In this document: positions 27,152 to 36,325 of the stretch, one piece after another
Position numbering within the stretch: position 1 is the stretch's first letter
Layout of the letters: each line of letters opens with the position of its first letter
Assembly (NCBI RefSeq): GCF_004331735.1
Contig: NZ_SJSO01000001.1
Coordinates: 360,834 to 424,833, forward strand
Direction: 5' to 3'
DNA length: 64,000 nucleotides
DNA from: Pedobacter psychrodurus
GTDB lineage: Bacteria > Bacteroidota > Bacteroidia > Sphingobacteriales > Sphingobacteriaceae
Program-made: the position numbers and the translations under genes
Notes under the pieces: generated by a model
What the model saw: the letters and a program-made list of their open reading frames with translations, nothing else
What the model was told of the DNA's origin: nothing
Database searches by the model: none

Positions 27152-28597
27152 ATGAAAAGAATCTATACAAGAATAATAATAATTTTAGCAGGAGTAGCTG
27201 TACTATCATCATGCAAAAAATATCTCGATGTGCAGCCTGAAGATAAAGTTTTGGAAGGGCAAATGTTTTCTACAGAAAGAGGTATTAACACCGTTCTGAA
27301 TGGCTTATACATTAATCTTTCAAAAAATAATCTTTATGGTGATAATCTAACCCTATCAACAGTAGATATTTTAGCACAAAGGTACAATGTACCATCAACT
27401 CATGATCTGTATAAATCGGCTACTTATGCCTATGCGGACAAGCCAATCATTACTAAAATTGATGAAATGTGGAGTGGTGCTTACAGTTTGATATTAAATG
27501 CCAATTCGTTTGCTGAAAACCTTGAAAAGTATAAAGGTATTTTAAGCGGAAAAACAGATTCTATTTATCGCGGTGAGGCCATTGGAATGAGAGCCTTACT
27601 TCATTTTGATATGCTTCGCTTGTTTGGCCCAAGGTACAGTACTGCCGATTCCATTAAAACGGCTATTCCGTATTATACCCGATCGGGATCGACAATTGAA
27701 CCCTTGCTTCCGGCAAATTCAGTTTTGGATAGGATTCAAGCAGATTTAGTAAAAGCAGAACAATTATTAAAAGCAGATCCTATTATTGTGAATGGTGTGA
27801 TGCCCAATGTTTTAAACAACGGAACTGATTTTTTAAGAAATAGAAATTATCGGATTAATTACTACGCAATCAAAGCACTGCAAGCACGGGTTAGCCTTTA
27901 CAGGGGCAATAAAGTGCCCGCCCTAACTGCGGCTAAAGAGGTGATTCAAAATATCTCTAAATTTCCTTGGGTAACAGTCACAAATGCACTGAGTGAGAAA
28001 GCTAATCCGGACCGGGTTTTTACAACCGAAATGATTTTAGGTACACAAAGCACGCAGCTCTATAACAATTACTTAAATAATTTTACACCCGACTTAGCGG
28101 AGACGAAAATTTTAGCTCCATTAGCGGCTAGACTTGCAACGGTGTTTGAGTCTAATGAAAATGATTATCGTTATAACTTAAACTGGGCTGTTCCTTCAAA
28201 TGGAGGAAAAACGTATCGAACTTTTTATAAGTACGCAGATGTTATAGACAAAACCAAAACTTTTAGGTTTTCGGTTCCGCTTATTAAAATTAGCGAGGTA
28301 TATTATATCGCTGCAGAATGCGAAACAGATCTTAATCAAGCATTTGCAAATATAAATACAGTTCGCAACAATAGGGGCCTTACAAGCTTACCTGTAACTA
28401 CAAGCGCAACGTTAAATACAGAATTACAAAAGGAATATCAAAAAGAATTTTTTGGAGAGGGTCAATTATTCTATTACTATAAAAGAAGGAATATAACCTC
28501 AATTCCTAATGGATCTGCAACTAGTGGTAACATAACCATGACCGCAAATACATTTGTTTTACCCCTTCCATTATCTGAAACCCAAACCCGCCCATAA
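27152..28597 (+). CDS. SusD/RagB family nutrient-binding lipoprotein
   Basis: This 481-residue surface lipoprotein has a signal with lipobox LSSC (Cys near residue 21) followed by KKYLDVQPEDKV, the usual SusD start. The helical tetratricopeptide-like scaffold is visible (GMRALLHFDMLRLFGP, YRINYYAIKALQARVSLYRGN, LIKISEVYYIAAECE). FFGEGQLFYYYKRR is the family C-terminal motif. It lids the SusC transporter encoded just upstream. The intergenic gap is two bases, so translation is probably coupled. Confidence 0.94.
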   Translation: MKRIYTRIIIILAGVAVLSSCKKYLDVQPEDKVLEGQMFSTERGINTVLNGLYINLSKNNLYGDNLTLSTVDILAQRYNVPSTHDLYKSATYAYADKPIITKIDEMWSGAYSLILNANSFAENLEKYKGILSGKTDSIYRGEAIGMRALLHFDMLRLFGPRYSTADSIKTAIPYYTRSGSTIEPLLPANSVLDRIQADLVKAEQLLKADPIIVNGVMPNVLNNGTDFLRNRNYRINYYAIKALQARVSLYRGNKVPALTAAKEVIQNISKFPWVTVTNALSEKANPDRVFTTEMILGTQSTQLYNNYLNNFTPDLAETKILAPLAARLATVFESNENDYRYNLNWAVPSNGGKTYRTFYKYADVIDKTKTFRFSVPLIKISEVYYIAAECETDLNQAFANINTVRNNRGLTSLPVTTSATLNTELQKEYQKEFFGEGQLFYYYKRRNITSIPNGSATSGNITMTANTFVLPLPLSETQTRP

Positions 28598-28608
28598 AAC
28601 ATAAAAAT

Positions 28609-29367
28609 ATGAAAAAGATAATTTTTAGTATTTCAGCCATTATGGTTTTAATTGTAATGGTTTCTTGTCAAAAACAATTAATGACTTACGAAGGCAAGCC
28701 TGATATTTACTTTAATGAAGCAGGTAAAATTACGAACTCTTCGCAGTTTAATACAGATTCGATAAGTATTTCATTCTCGTTGGCAAAGGGCACAGATTCT
28801 GTACAAAAGGTAATTATTGCTTCAACTGGAGCAATGTCATCAACTGATAGAAGTTATAAACTCGAAGTTGACCCCGCTTCAACAGCAATTGTGGGTAAAC
28901 ATTACGATGCTTTGCCAACGAGCCTTTTTATCAAAAAAAATCGAACTCGAGATACAGTTTCATTAAAAATTCACAGAACGGTTGATATGCAGACCAACAG
29001 TTATGTTTTGTACTTAAACCTCGTGGCAAATGAGAATTTTGCAACTGAGATGAGGGATAAAGTAACCAATGCAGCAACGGGTACGAAAATGAACTTCATA
29101 AAATACAAAATTATTATGAGTGATATTTTGAAAAAACCACGCAGATGGTCAGATAACCTTATGGGCACATTCACCCGAAAGAAATTATTTTTTATGTGCG
29201 ATTATCTTAATATCACCCCGGCCTATTTGGATACATCTATCTCTGTGGCAGAGGGTACTGCATTTCCAAAGTTGATACAGCGTTACCTAAATGAGCAAAA
29301 GATTGCTGGCAAAACCATATATGAGGATGATGGGTCAGAAATGTCAATGGGCCCTGATGCACAATAA
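28609..29367 (+). CDS. DUF4843-type lipoprotein
   Basis: This 252-residue lipoprotein has lipobox MVSC (Cys near 20) and the start QKQLMTYEGKPDIYFNEAG, which fits DUF4843 proteins regularly found after SusD genes. A beta-sandwich follows, with SISFSLAKGTDSVQKVIIAS and HYDALPTSLFIKKNRTRDTVSLKI. It is probably a surface accessory of the SusCD complex, possibly helping to capture substrate. Position and spacing (11 bases after susD) show it belongs to the operon. Confidence 0.8.
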   Translation: MKKIIFSISAIMVLIVMVSCQKQLMTYEGKPDIYFNEAGKITNSSQFNTDSISISFSLAKGTDSVQKVIIASTGAMSSTDRSYKLEVDPASTAIVGKHYDALPTSLFIKKNRTRDTVSLKIHRTVDMQTNSYVLYLNLVANENFATEMRDKVTNAATGTKMNFIKYKIIMSDILKKPRRWSDNLMGTFTRKKLFFMCDYLNITPAYLDTSISVAEGTAFPKLIQRYLNEQKIAGKTIYEDDGSEMSMGPDAQ

Positions 29368-29391
29368 ATTTAACTAACAAAATCAAAGAAA

Positions 29392-30909
29392 ATGTTAAAG
29401 AAAATATATAACGGTTTATTCCCTATCCTTATCGTTCTCGTTTTTGTGTCCTGCAAAAAAGACCTAGGCCATTACGATTATCAAGCAATAAACGAAGTTA
29501 AAGGATTTACCGGGATAGCTGATGTAACAGCTATTTATGGAAAACGGTTTATCATGAAACCTGAACCAACCTTTACTCAAGATAATGGATTAGATACCTC
29601 AAAATATTCTTACGAATGGACGTATATTGGTAGTAATGGTTTGGGTGCAACTAGATTGTACCAAATGGCTACCACAAGGTATTTGGATGTGCAAATGTCT
29701 CTCATTGCTGGTAATTATACTTTTTACTATGGTGTTACAGACAAAGCAACTGGCGTTAAATACCGTAAATCTTTTATTTTAACTGTCAAAAATGAAATTA
29801 ATGAAGGTTGGTTCCTATTGTGTGACGTTAATGGATCAGCCCGTTTGGATATGCTTTCACTCGAGGGCACCAGCTTTAGAACAATCCCTGATTTACTGGG
29901 CTCAACCAGCTCGGGCTTGGTGTTAAAGGGTAGGCCGAAAATGGTGTATAATTATGAGATGGGCGCACAAACTGGTCCAGGTTTAACTTCATCATATGCC
30001 ATATATTTAAGTACAGACCAAAGCACAGAAAGAATAGATCCTGAAAACTTTAAATGGCAGAGTACCTATACCTTAAAAAATGAGATTTATGGCGCCATAC
30101 CCCCAAATTTTTATGCAGATGCTATTTTAAGATCTGGCTCAACTCGTTCATATATGATTGGAGCAGGAAACGCATATAATTACGACCGAGTTAATCAAAT
30201 TCGTTATAGTGTTCCTATTAACTTCATCACAGCCGAACAAAAAACATTTAATGTTGCTCCCTTTATTGCCACCGATGATTTACCTAATTCTGCAATTCCA
30301 GCAATATTTTATGATACTGACAATAAAAGATTTGTAAAACATATCGGTTCTTCATCTGCATGTACCTTGATTCCTGATCCATCAACGGGAAAGCTTTTCA
30401 GTTTTACTACCGGAATGGATTTGGTTTATATGAACTATGTACCCTTTAATGGTGGTGAGGTTTTTAGCGTATTAAAAGAGGGTGCAACCGGCAATAAATA
30501 CCTGGCGAGGTTTAACCCGTCAAATAATGCACAATCTTATTATGCTCAAATTGTTGGCACGGACATTAATTTAGCTGAAAACTTTGCTGTAAGCCCAGAT
30601 TTGGGTTATTTATTTTACAATGTAGGGGGTAAGCTGTATGAGTACGATATGTTTCTTAAAACCAGTAAGATAATGATAGATAAGGGTACAGACAAAATCT
30701 CTTTATTAAAATTCCAAACATTTGCTAGCACAACAAAATACCCATACGCCAATAAATTAATTATTTGTAGCTATGATCCTGTGAAGGAAGAAGGAAAAAA
30801 TGGAAAAATGGAAATGTTCACCGTTCCATCTATTAATGGAGATTTAGTTTTACTGAATAGTTATAGCGGCTTTGGAAAAGTGAAGAGTCTAGTATATAGA
30901 ACAAGGTAG
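29392..30909 (+). CDS. PKD-like family lipoprotein
   Basis: This 505-residue lipoprotein (lipobox VSC, Cys near 21, then KKDLGHYDYQAINEV) has an N-terminal PKD/Ig-like segment (YSYEWTYIGSN, LDVQMSLIAGNYTFYYGVTDKATGVKY). A large beta-rich domain follows, perhaps a propeller, with repeats such as NEGWFLLCDVNGSARLDML and PDLGYLFYNVGGKLYEYD. Proteins of this kind are commonly encoded after SusD and DUF4843 in Bacteroidota. I infer a surface-exposed ligand-binding role in the same complex. The biochemical function is unknown. Confidence 0.78.
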   Translation: MLKKIYNGLFPILIVLVFVSCKKDLGHYDYQAINEVKGFTGIADVTAIYGKRFIMKPEPTFTQDNGLDTSKYSYEWTYIGSNGLGATRLYQMATTRYLDVQMSLIAGNYTFYYGVTDKATGVKYRKSFILTVKNEINEGWFLLCDVNGSARLDMLSLEGTSFRTIPDLLGSTSSGLVLKGRPKMVYNYEMGAQTGPGLTSSYAIYLSTDQSTERIDPENFKWQSTYTLKNEIYGAIPPNFYADAILRSGSTRSYMIGAGNAYNYDRVNQIRYSVPINFITAEQKTFNVAPFIATDDLPNSAIPAIFYDTDNKRFVKHIGSSSACTLIPDPSTGKLFSFTTGMDLVYMNYVPFNGGEVFSVLKEGATGNKYLARFNPSNNAQSYYAQIVGTDINLAENFAVSPDLGYLFYNVGGKLYEYDMFLKTSKIMIDKGTDKISLLKFQTFASTTKYPYANKLIICSYDPVKEEGKNGKMEMFTVPSINGDLVLLNSYSGFGKVKSLVYRTR

Positions 30910-30997
30910 AAAAATCAGAACACATTATTATTCGTGGCTCCTGTTCAAATCTCCTTAAAAGATCATAATTGGTGTCAAAAATTAACAAACATAAACC

Positions 30998-32383
30998 ATG
31001 AAATTGAAAAAATTACTTAGTGGAGCATTATTGTGCATCACAACCGTTTCTGCAATGGCACAATTGCCTGTTGAAGTAAAAGGTCTTTTAAAAAAGAAAA
31101 GATCATCGGCTGTTAAACTGTTTAAGGTAAAGTACGGAAAGAGTGTAGAAATTGCGAATACAACCCCAACGGGGACTGGTCAGTTTGGTTTTTTGTTCTA
31201 CCCGGAGTACGAAGGCTTATATGTAATTGGTACGGGTAATGAAAATGGTCCGAATGATAACTATAAATTCTATTTTAAGGGAGGCGAACAACTATCTGTA
31301 AATCTATTAGATTCGAGTTATGTGTTAACTGGAAAACTGAACTCTAAAGAGAATGTTGTGCTTAGCCAGTGGCATGATTTAACTTTTCCGTTGGAGCAAA
31401 AGGCCATCAACTTTATGAAAGTGCAGAGTACTTTTGTTGATTATTTTCCAGAACAAGAAGAAATCGTAGCCAAGACCAAAACTTTCTTAAACGGAAAAGC
31501 AACCGGCAATGTTAAATTCGACAAGGAAATTAAGGCAATAATGGCATGGGATTTAGCTAGTTATGCAACCAATTTCCTGAATACTCCTCGCTCTGCTCAT
31601 CCTTCGGTAGAAGAGTACAGCAATTTTTATAGCACCTTAAAAGCAGAAGATTTTGCCAAAACAACGAATAAGGTTTATACTTATCCATGGGGTTTCCGTA
31701 CACTGTCTGCAATCATCAGTGTAAATATGCGTCAGCAGGGAAAAGCCTACAAAAGAGGTGTTGAAGGTGTAGACCTTTTTGCCTCTTTTGTTCCAAACGA
31801 TACCTTAAAAGGAGACCTGGCTTTAGATAATGCCACAGGCTATAAAACAATTGGTGATTACCAGACCCTTATGGCTAAATACGATAAGTATGTAATTACC
31901 AAAGCGCAGAAAGAACGTAGCAGCAACATTATGAACCCTTTGTTAACCTATAAACCAGGAACCGATGCTTACGAATTTTCTTATGCAGACAACACCGGTA
32001 AAATGTATAGTATGAAAGATTTTAAAGGAAAAGTAGTGTTGGTTGATACCTGGGCAACCTGGTGCGGCCCTTGTAAAGCCGAAATCCCATTCCTTAAAAA
32101 ATTAGAAGAAGAAATGAAAGGAACGGATGTGCAGATTATCAGTTTATCTACCGATGCAGAAAAGGACAAAGAAAAATGGCTTAAAATGATTAAAGATGAA
32201 AATTTGGGTGGCTTGCAGCTTTTTGCTGGTGGACCAGCTAATGAGTTTTCTAAATATTATAAAATTAATGCCATTCCCCGTTTTTTGGTTTTCGATAAAC
32301 AGGGCAAAATCGTAACCGTTGATTCACCCCGTCCTTCTCAGCCTGAGTTAAAAGCATTATTGCAAAAAACGCTAGCCAATTAG
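30998..32383 (+). CDS. TlpA-type thioredoxin-fold periplasmic protein (first copy)
   Basis: This 461-residue exported protein has a signal ending near SAMAQ, residue 22. A long N-terminal domain (about 25-320) has a beta-sandwich start and a helical middle. The C-terminal thioredoxin domain (about 335-455) has the redox motif WCGPC with Cys356 and Cys359 and the cis-proline segment NAIPRFLVF. It should reduce or shuttle disulfides in the periplasm. It is the last gene before a strong terminator at 32390-32422, so it ends the susCD transcript or its main part. A second, smaller TlpA protein follows. Confidence 0.9.
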   Translation: MKLKKLLSGALLCITTVSAMAQLPVEVKGLLKKKRSSAVKLFKVKYGKSVEIANTTPTGTGQFGFLFYPEYEGLYVIGTGNENGPNDNYKFYFKGGEQLSVNLLDSSYVLTGKLNSKENVVLSQWHDLTFPLEQKAINFMKVQSTFVDYFPEQEEIVAKTKTFLNGKATGNVKFDKEIKAIMAWDLASYATNFLNTPRSAHPSVEEYSNFYSTLKAEDFAKTTNKVYTYPWGFRTLSAIISVNMRQQGKAYKRGVEGVDLFASFVPNDTLKGDLALDNATGYKTIGDYQTLMAKYDKYVITKAQKERSSNIMNPLLTYKPGTDAYEFSYADNTGKMYSMKDFKGKVVLVDTWATWCGPCKAEIPFLKKLEEEMKGTDVQIISLSTDAEKDKEKWLKMIKDENLGGLQLFAGGPANEFSKYYKINAIPRFLVFDKQGKIVTVDSPRPSQPELKALLQKTLAN

Positions 32384-32389
32384 GTTATT

Positions 32390-32422
32390 GCTTTGCCGCT
32401 ACATCGGCGGCAAAGCTTTTTT
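32390..32422 (+). terminator. Intrinsic terminator between the two TlpA genes
   Basis: GCTTTGCCGC (32390-32399), a 7-base loop and GCGGCAAAGC (32407-32416) form a perfect 10-bp stem followed by six T. It lies 7 bases after the first tlpA-type stop and 17 bases before the next ATG. Confidence 0.9.
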
Positions 32423-32438
32423 ATATTTTCTTATTCCT

Positions 32439-33620
32439 ATGATAACAATAAAAAAACTATTGCTAGCCACGCTTTTGCTCTTTTTTTTACCCAAGGCATA
32501 TTGTCAAAATGATAGCATCCAAATTAGTGGGCAACTTAAGGGCCTGGGAAATAAATCGGTTTGGATTTCTTTTGCTGATGATGATGGTGTATCGAGAAGT
32601 TACAGAGCAAATGCCAGTAACGATGCTTTTTCTTTAAAGGTACCCCGGTTGCAAAGACCAGCCATTGCCCGTTTTGATGTTTCGATATCGAGAGGTTTAA
32701 ATGCTACAAACAATGGCAAAACAGTTTCTAACCCAGCGCCCGTTCTCGATCTGTTCGTTTTTGACAAAGGGATCCAAATAACTGGCGATGCCTTATTGGT
32801 TCAGTTTGCTAAAGTGACTGGGGATGAAGAAAATGATATACTCGATTTCTACAAGCAGCAGGTTAAAAAAGGCGAGATGCGTAATTACGAAATTATGCAA
32901 ATGCTTTTTAATGGCGAGGATAAAACCTCTTCCGAAAATGCAGCTGCGCTAAAGACAGAAGCCACGGCAAACAACAAAAAGCTGGTTAACGTAAAAAAAG
33001 ATTTTGTGAAGAATCACCCAAATGCCTTCGCCTCTGTTTTTTTATTAACTAGGATGCAGAATCTATACCCTGCTGGCGATTTTATTTCCACGTGGAACAG
33101 TTTATCCAACAAGTATAAAAACCATCCCGCTGCTGAGCGAATTAAGGAGTACATAAAAAAAATAAGCGCTACACCTAATGGTGCAAATGCCATCGATTTT
33201 CAAAAAGTGGATATGAACGGAAAGCCAGTTCGTTTGACCGATTTTAAAGGCAAAACTGTTCTGTTAGATTTCTGGGGAAGTTGGTGTGGACCGTGCAGGG
33301 CCAGCAATCCGCATTTAAAAAAACTGTATGAAAAATATCAATCCAAAGGCTTCGAAATTATTGCCATAGCGCAAGAGCAGAAAAAATTACTCAGCGAGGC
33401 ACGCACAGCCTGGCTTAAGGCTATTGAAGAAGATGGACTTACCTATATCAATGTGCTCAATAACGATGGTATTGAAAAACAAAATCTGGTACGAGATTAC
33501 AACATTATGGCTTTCCCTACTAAGATACTGATTAGCGCAGAGGGTAAAATATTGATGCGGATCACCTCCAGCGCCACCGATGACATTGACCACGCACTAG
33601 AAAAAATTTATGGGTTTTAA
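32439..33620 (+). CDS. TlpA-type thioredoxin-fold periplasmic protein (second copy)
   Basis: This 393-residue protein starts at the ATG at 32439; an earlier in-frame TTG lies inside the terminator stem and is rejected. The signal peptide ends near KAYCQN. Residues about 25-130 resemble the DUF4369 beta-domain of many Bacteroidota thiol oxidoreductases. The C-terminal thioredoxin domain has FWGSWCGPC (Cys283, Cys286) and MAFPTKILI. By analogy it is a periplasmic disulfide reductase. It is separated from the upstream operon by a terminator and followed with little space by the protease gene, with which it may form a unit. Confidence 0.9.
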   Translation: MITIKKLLLATLLLFFLPKAYCQNDSIQISGQLKGLGNKSVWISFADDDGVSRSYRANASNDAFSLKVPRLQRPAIARFDVSISRGLNATNNGKTVSNPAPVLDLFVFDKGIQITGDALLVQFAKVTGDEENDILDFYKQQVKKGEMRNYEIMQMLFNGEDKTSSENAAALKTEATANNKKLVNVKKDFVKNHPNAFASVFLLTRMQNLYPAGDFISTWNSLSNKYKNHPAAERIKEYIKKISATPNGANAIDFQKVDMNGKPVRLTDFKGKTVLLDFWGSWCGPCRASNPHLKKLYEKYQSKGFEIIAIAQEQKKLLSEARTAWLKAIEEDGLTYINVLNNDGIEKQNLVRDYNIMAFPTKILISAEGKILMRITSSATDDIDHALEKIYGF

Positions 33621-33639
33621 ATCCATCAAGTTCAATAAA

Positions 33640-35136
33640 ATGAAATTTAAAATAATATTATTTTTTGGGGTTTTAGTTTCGTCACTAAACGTCCAGGCGC
33701 AGAACGCCAAAGGTGTGGTAGAAAGCATAAACAAAATGTTCGCTCAAAAATCTATCGATCCCGTAATGGAGAATTTAAGTGCTAATTTTTCTATTGCCGC
33801 TTACTCCAGACCATCGACCGATAGGATGCTAAAAGCGATTTTGGAGCATTATGCCTGCGATTCGCTGCAATTGAAAAGTGAGACAAAACAAAATGGAAAT
33901 GTTCAACTTATCGTACTTGCGTTTAACAAAGGAAAAGCCGGAAAGGAAAGCTTCCTCTACACCGATGCAAGCTATAAACTCCTTTACGCTGATATTTTCG
34001 ATCAGCTCTATGGCATGAACCGATATAAAAAATCGGTATTGATTGCTAAAATCCCCTTCGAAATACAGGATGGCTCTATTATTTTAACGGTTAAGGTAAA
34101 CAATAGCCAACGACCGCTAAAACTGCTTTTTGATACAGGTGCAGATGGAATGGCTATTACCAAAGCCCTTGCCGATTCTGTAGGCATAAAGGCTACCCGA
34201 CAGCAAAATACTTCTGTAGTAGGCGGGAATATGCAGATATCGGTTTCAGAAGGGAATACCATTCAGCTAGATACTTTTAAACTAAAAAACCAAAGTTTTG
34301 CCATTTTTCCTGAAATGCATAAAGGAAGTGATGGCATTATTGGAAACAGCATTGCCAAAAACTACATCACCAAGGTAGATTTCGATAAAAAAGAACTCTC
34401 GCTTTATAATTTTGGCGATTATGAATATCAAGACCAGGGGAAATCTGTTCCGGTTAGCGTGCCTGCTGGCTTGTTTATTATCCCTGGTGAAGTAAGTGTA
34501 ATGCCTGGCCAGGAAAATGCTGGAGAATTTGTTTTCGATACCGGCGCTGCGTACAATCTCATTTGTTTTAGGCCATTTGTAAAAAAATACAAACTACTGG
34601 TAAGCGGTTTTAAACCCGAATATAATGGTACTACAACAAGTATGGGCATAAGCACACCTACTTACAGCGGCAGGGCTGCGGCATTCTCTTTTTCGAACAT
34701 GCCTAAACTTACAAATTTTCCGATTACGCTTATGGCTGGAGGTGGACAGAGCGAAAGCTGGAATCCTGGCTTCGATGGATCAATTGGCATAAGAACCATT
34801 GGGCGTTATAATTTCACCATTAACCTACAGAAAAAGGAAATCCATTTTAGCCCCAATCGCACCATAGCCTACCCTAGTGATTTTGTACTGGGCAGCTATC
34901 TTTTCGGGTTTAACGAGAACGGAAAATTAAGTGTTTTAAGTGTGATCGCAACGACTGAAAATCCGGTTTTAACTGTAGGACAAATGATCAGCAGTATAAA
35001 TGGAATTCCAGATGCTATTTTATTGAAAGACACAAAAAAAATGAACCAGCTTTTAAGCTTAGCTGCCGGAAGCGAAATTAAGGTTGCCTTTAGTTTAAAG
35101 GGCCAGCTTCAAACTACATCTATAACCAAAAAATAA
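33640..35136 (+). CDS. Two-lobed retropepsin-like aspartyl protease with C-terminal PDZ-like domain
   Basis: This 498-residue exported protein starts at the ATG at 33640, which opens a clear signal peptide ending NVQAQ. A start at 33610 would overlap the upstream gene. An NTF2-like stretch of about 120 residues comes first. Two retropepsin-type motifs follow: LLFDTGADGMAIT (Asp165) and FVFDTGAAYNLI (Asp300). Each is followed by a DG-I-G segment (GSDGIIGNSI, GFDGSIGIRTI). The last 80 residues (VGQMISSINGIP, LAAGSEIKVAFSLKGQ) look like a PDZ domain. One chain thus carries both lobes that retropepsins build from two subunits. It probably cleaves peptides in the periplasm or at the surface, next to the thioredoxin genes. 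Confidence 0.82.
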   Translation: MKFKIILFFGVLVSSLNVQAQNAKGVVESINKMFAQKSIDPVMENLSANFSIAAYSRPSTDRMLKAILEHYACDSLQLKSETKQNGNVQLIVLAFNKGKAGKESFLYTDASYKLLYADIFDQLYGMNRYKKSVLIAKIPFEIQDGSIILTVKVNNSQRPLKLLFDTGADGMAITKALADSVGIKATRQQNTSVVGGNMQISVSEGNTIQLDTFKLKNQSFAIFPEMHKGSDGIIGNSIAKNYITKVDFDKKELSLYNFGDYEYQDQGKSVPVSVPAGLFIIPGEVSVMPGQENAGEFVFDTGAAYNLICFRPFVKKYKLLVSGFKPEYNGTTTSMGISTPTYSGRAAAFSFSNMPKLTNFPITLMAGGGQSESWNPGFDGSIGIRTIGRYNFTINLQKKEIHFSPNRTIAYPSDFVLGSYLFGFNENGKLSVLSVIATTENPVLTVGQMISSINGIPDAILLKDTKKMNQLLSLAAGSEIKVAFSLKGQLQTTSITKK

Positions 35137-35304
35137 ATCAAGAATAGGGAAAAAATTACTAAGGGCATTTTTTGCTGTGCCAATTTTAAGAACAACTACT
35201 ATTCAATAATAAAATCTTCGTTTAATTAAAATGTTGTAAAGCTAAGCTTGTAGTATTACTAAGCAATTTATCTATAATTATCTTCTCAGGACATAATCAA
35301 CCTT

Positions 35305-35565
35305 ATGTTTAAAAAAAATCAAAGAACAACTATCCATTCAGAATTTTTTAATTCAAAGAAGATGGCTAATTATATTAAAAATATTAGGGTTCAAAAACAA
35401 CTTTCTCAGTATACCGTTGCCGATAAATTGGGAATTTCCCAGAATAGTTATTGGCTATTGGAAAACGGGCACACAAAAATTACAATGGAGCATATAGCTG
35501 GTTTTTCCGTGGTTTTTAATGTTGACTGCAAACAATTACTAACGGATTTTTTTGAACAAATATGA
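35305..35565 (+). CDS. XRE-family helix-turn-helix regulator
   Basis: This 86-residue protein has a Cro/C1-type HTH at about residues 22-78 (YIKNIRVQKQLSQYTVADKLGISQNSYWLLENGHTKITMEHIAGFSVVF). The recognition region around SQNSYWLLENG is intact. The start at 35305 gives a 19-residue polar leader; an ATG at 35362 would give the bare HTH. It opens a short AT-rich run of genes and is the likely local regulator, though its targets are inferred only from position. Confidence 0.85.
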   Translation: MFKKNQRTTIHSEFFNSKKMANYIKNIRVQKQLSQYTVADKLGISQNSYWLLENGHTKITMEHIAGFSVVFNVDCKQLLTDFFEQI

Positions 35566-35625
35566 GGCTTAATTTAATAGGCAATCCCTATTGTGTAGGT
35601 TTTGAATAGTATATATCTTTATGAT

Positions 35626-36324
35626 ATGCAGTTCAGTAAGATAAAAACTATAAAATTATTCATTATAATTATTCTTGGTTGCCTACTATTTGGTAGATGC
35701 AATACAAGAGATGTTTATACGAATGTTGACCTTGATAAAGCAATTGAGTCGGCAAAGAAAAGAGACAAAAAACTTCTATTTATAGCTACGATTAACGGCT
35801 GTTCTCCTTGTAATACTATTCAAAAAAAAATAGCGGAAAATGACACCCTTAAGAGTGCCCTAAAAGACTATTTAGTTGTTGTTTATTCAGGAGATATAAC
35901 AAACTTATCTTTAGCAAATAAAATAATTGGGCAAATTAAAAGCCCAGCTACCATTGTATTTAATAAAATGCATTCGGTTGAAAATGTTGTTTTCGGATTC
36001 AAGAATGTAAACGATTACCTCTACAAAATTCAAAATATTAATATAAGTGATTTTGAAAAATCAAGAATCAACATGTTGTTAAAGGTAACGGTTGATATAA
36101 AAAGGAATAATAGATTAAGCCAAAGACAATTTGAGGAACTAAGGGCAGTCGATCCCTCTTTCTTTAATTTATTCTTATTATTTAAAAATAGCATGCTTTC
36201 AAAACAATACAAACGGGCTCAAATTTATGCTAAAGAATGTGTTTTAAAACAAAATAATTTTACCAATATATTATATAATAAAGAAATTTTAGAAATAAAA
36301 AACTTTAAACCAATTAATAATTAA
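35626..36324 (+). CDS. Lipoprotein with thioredoxin-like domain (CSPC)
   Basis: This 232-residue protein starts at the ATG at 35626. The N-terminus is a lipoprotein signal (LFIIIILGCLLFGRC, Cys25). A thioredoxin-like domain spans about 35-140, with KKLLFIATINGCSPCNTI (Cys59, Cys62) and the proline segment SPATIVFN. The C-terminal 90 residues are helical with no match I know. The CSPC active site and membrane anchor suggest a periplasmic thiol oxidoreductase, perhaps serving the cysteine-containing protein encoded two bases downstream. The coding sequence is visibly more AT-rich than the genes on either side. Confidence 0.72.
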   Translation: MQFSKIKTIKLFIIIILGCLLFGRCNTRDVYTNVDLDKAIESAKKRDKKLLFIATINGCSPCNTIQKKIAENDTLKSALKDYLVVVYSGDITNLSLANKIIGQIKSPATIVFNKMHSVENVVFGFKNVNDYLYKIQNINISDFEKSRINMLLKVTVDIKRNNRLSQRQFEELRAVDPSFFNLFLLFKNSMLSKQYKRAQIYAKECVLKQNNFTNILYNKEILEIKNFKPINN

Positions 36325-36325
36325 A

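Noticed and set aside
32388..32438. Extended N-terminus of the second TlpA protein from a TTG codon
   Set aside because: It would be encoded by the terminator hairpin and would put a polar stretch before the signal peptide starting at 32439.
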